From Clostridiales bacterium UBA1316 (GTDB lineage: Bacteria; Bacillota; Clostridia; Oscillospirales; Oscillospiraceae): a DNA stretch of 39,810 nt. Below are positions 39,730-39,810 of this stretch, piece by piece. Position 1 is the stretch's first letter. Each line of letters opens with the position of its first letter. The stretch is taken from NCBI GenBank assembly GCA_002307055.1, contig DBTM01000010.1:1-39810 (forward strand), written 5' to 3'. The translations under genes were made by a program, and so were the position numbers. A model generated the notes under the pieces. That model saw nothing but the letters and a program-made list of their open reading frames with translations. It was not told the DNA's origin and did no database searches.

Positions 39730-39810
39730 CATCTAAATGATAATTGTGTACTCGTCCTGCAGCCGTAAAATTTTTATTTGAATAAAATCGGGTAGGAGGG
39801 GGCGATTAAC

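Noticed and set aside
1..39810. tRNA or rRNA genes, CRISPR arrays, transposases
   Set aside because: Intergenic regions were read for cloverleaf ends, rRNA core sequences, regular direct repeats and transposase motifs; none was found.

Overview
The window looks like a chromosome segment of an anaerobic, low-to-mid GC Gram-positive of the class Clostridia, probably near the Oscillospiraceae/Ruminococcaceae. The evidence is a sepF/divIVA/ileS/lspA/rluD block, a miaA-hfq pair, a MurT/GatD-type pair, ferredoxin-type redox proteins, a RACo-like corrinoid activase, strong Shine-Dalgarno sites and several TTG starts. Genus placement is inference. No rRNA, tRNA, CRISPR array or insertion sequence with a transposase was seen.

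Layout. 1-5.7 kb: the tail of an unrecognised gene, a flavodoxin-ferredoxin protein, a MerR/TipAS regulator with its own 19-bp-spacer promoter, an anchored hydrolase, a sirtuin, a methyltransferase and guaB. 5.8-14.3 kb: an accessory stretch with three broken genes (a copper-amine-oxidase-like stalk protein with an in-frame TAG, an OGG-type DNA glycosylase that lost its N-terminal domain, and a frameshifted zinc-ribbon P-loop kinase), two GNAT acetyltransferases, a MATE pump, a possible transcription attenuator and a MITE-like inverted repeat. Inside it lies a conserved trmB-murT-gatD-like operon. 14.3-20.3 kb: an APH-type kinase, a ferredoxin-containing aldo/keto reductase and three tandem MFS paralogues behind one promoter.

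20.4-32.6 kb: a long minus-strand housekeeping run, read in the order alanine-racemase-like gene, mutL, miaA, hfq, an HlyD-like adaptor, yggS, sepF, divIVA, ileS, lspA, rluD. It couples DNA repair, tRNA modification, septum placement, isoleucyl-tRNA supply and lipoprotein processing. 32.8-36.8 kb: a plus-strand run of miaB, a RACo-like [2Fe-2S]/ASKHA protein, a DUF2284 cysteine-rich protein and a GNAT enzyme, closed by a clear terminator. 36.8-39.8 kb: an HD-domain protein and a glycosyltransferase fused to TPR repeats.

The most interesting signals are two pseudoenzymes of cell-wall-type families. The GatD-like protein beside an intact MurT has lost both the nucleophile Cys and the catalytic His. 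The alanine-racemase-fold protein has lost both the PLP lysine and the catalytic tyrosine. Both reading frames are otherwise intact and sit in conserved operons, so repurposing as structural or regulatory partners is more likely than simple decay.
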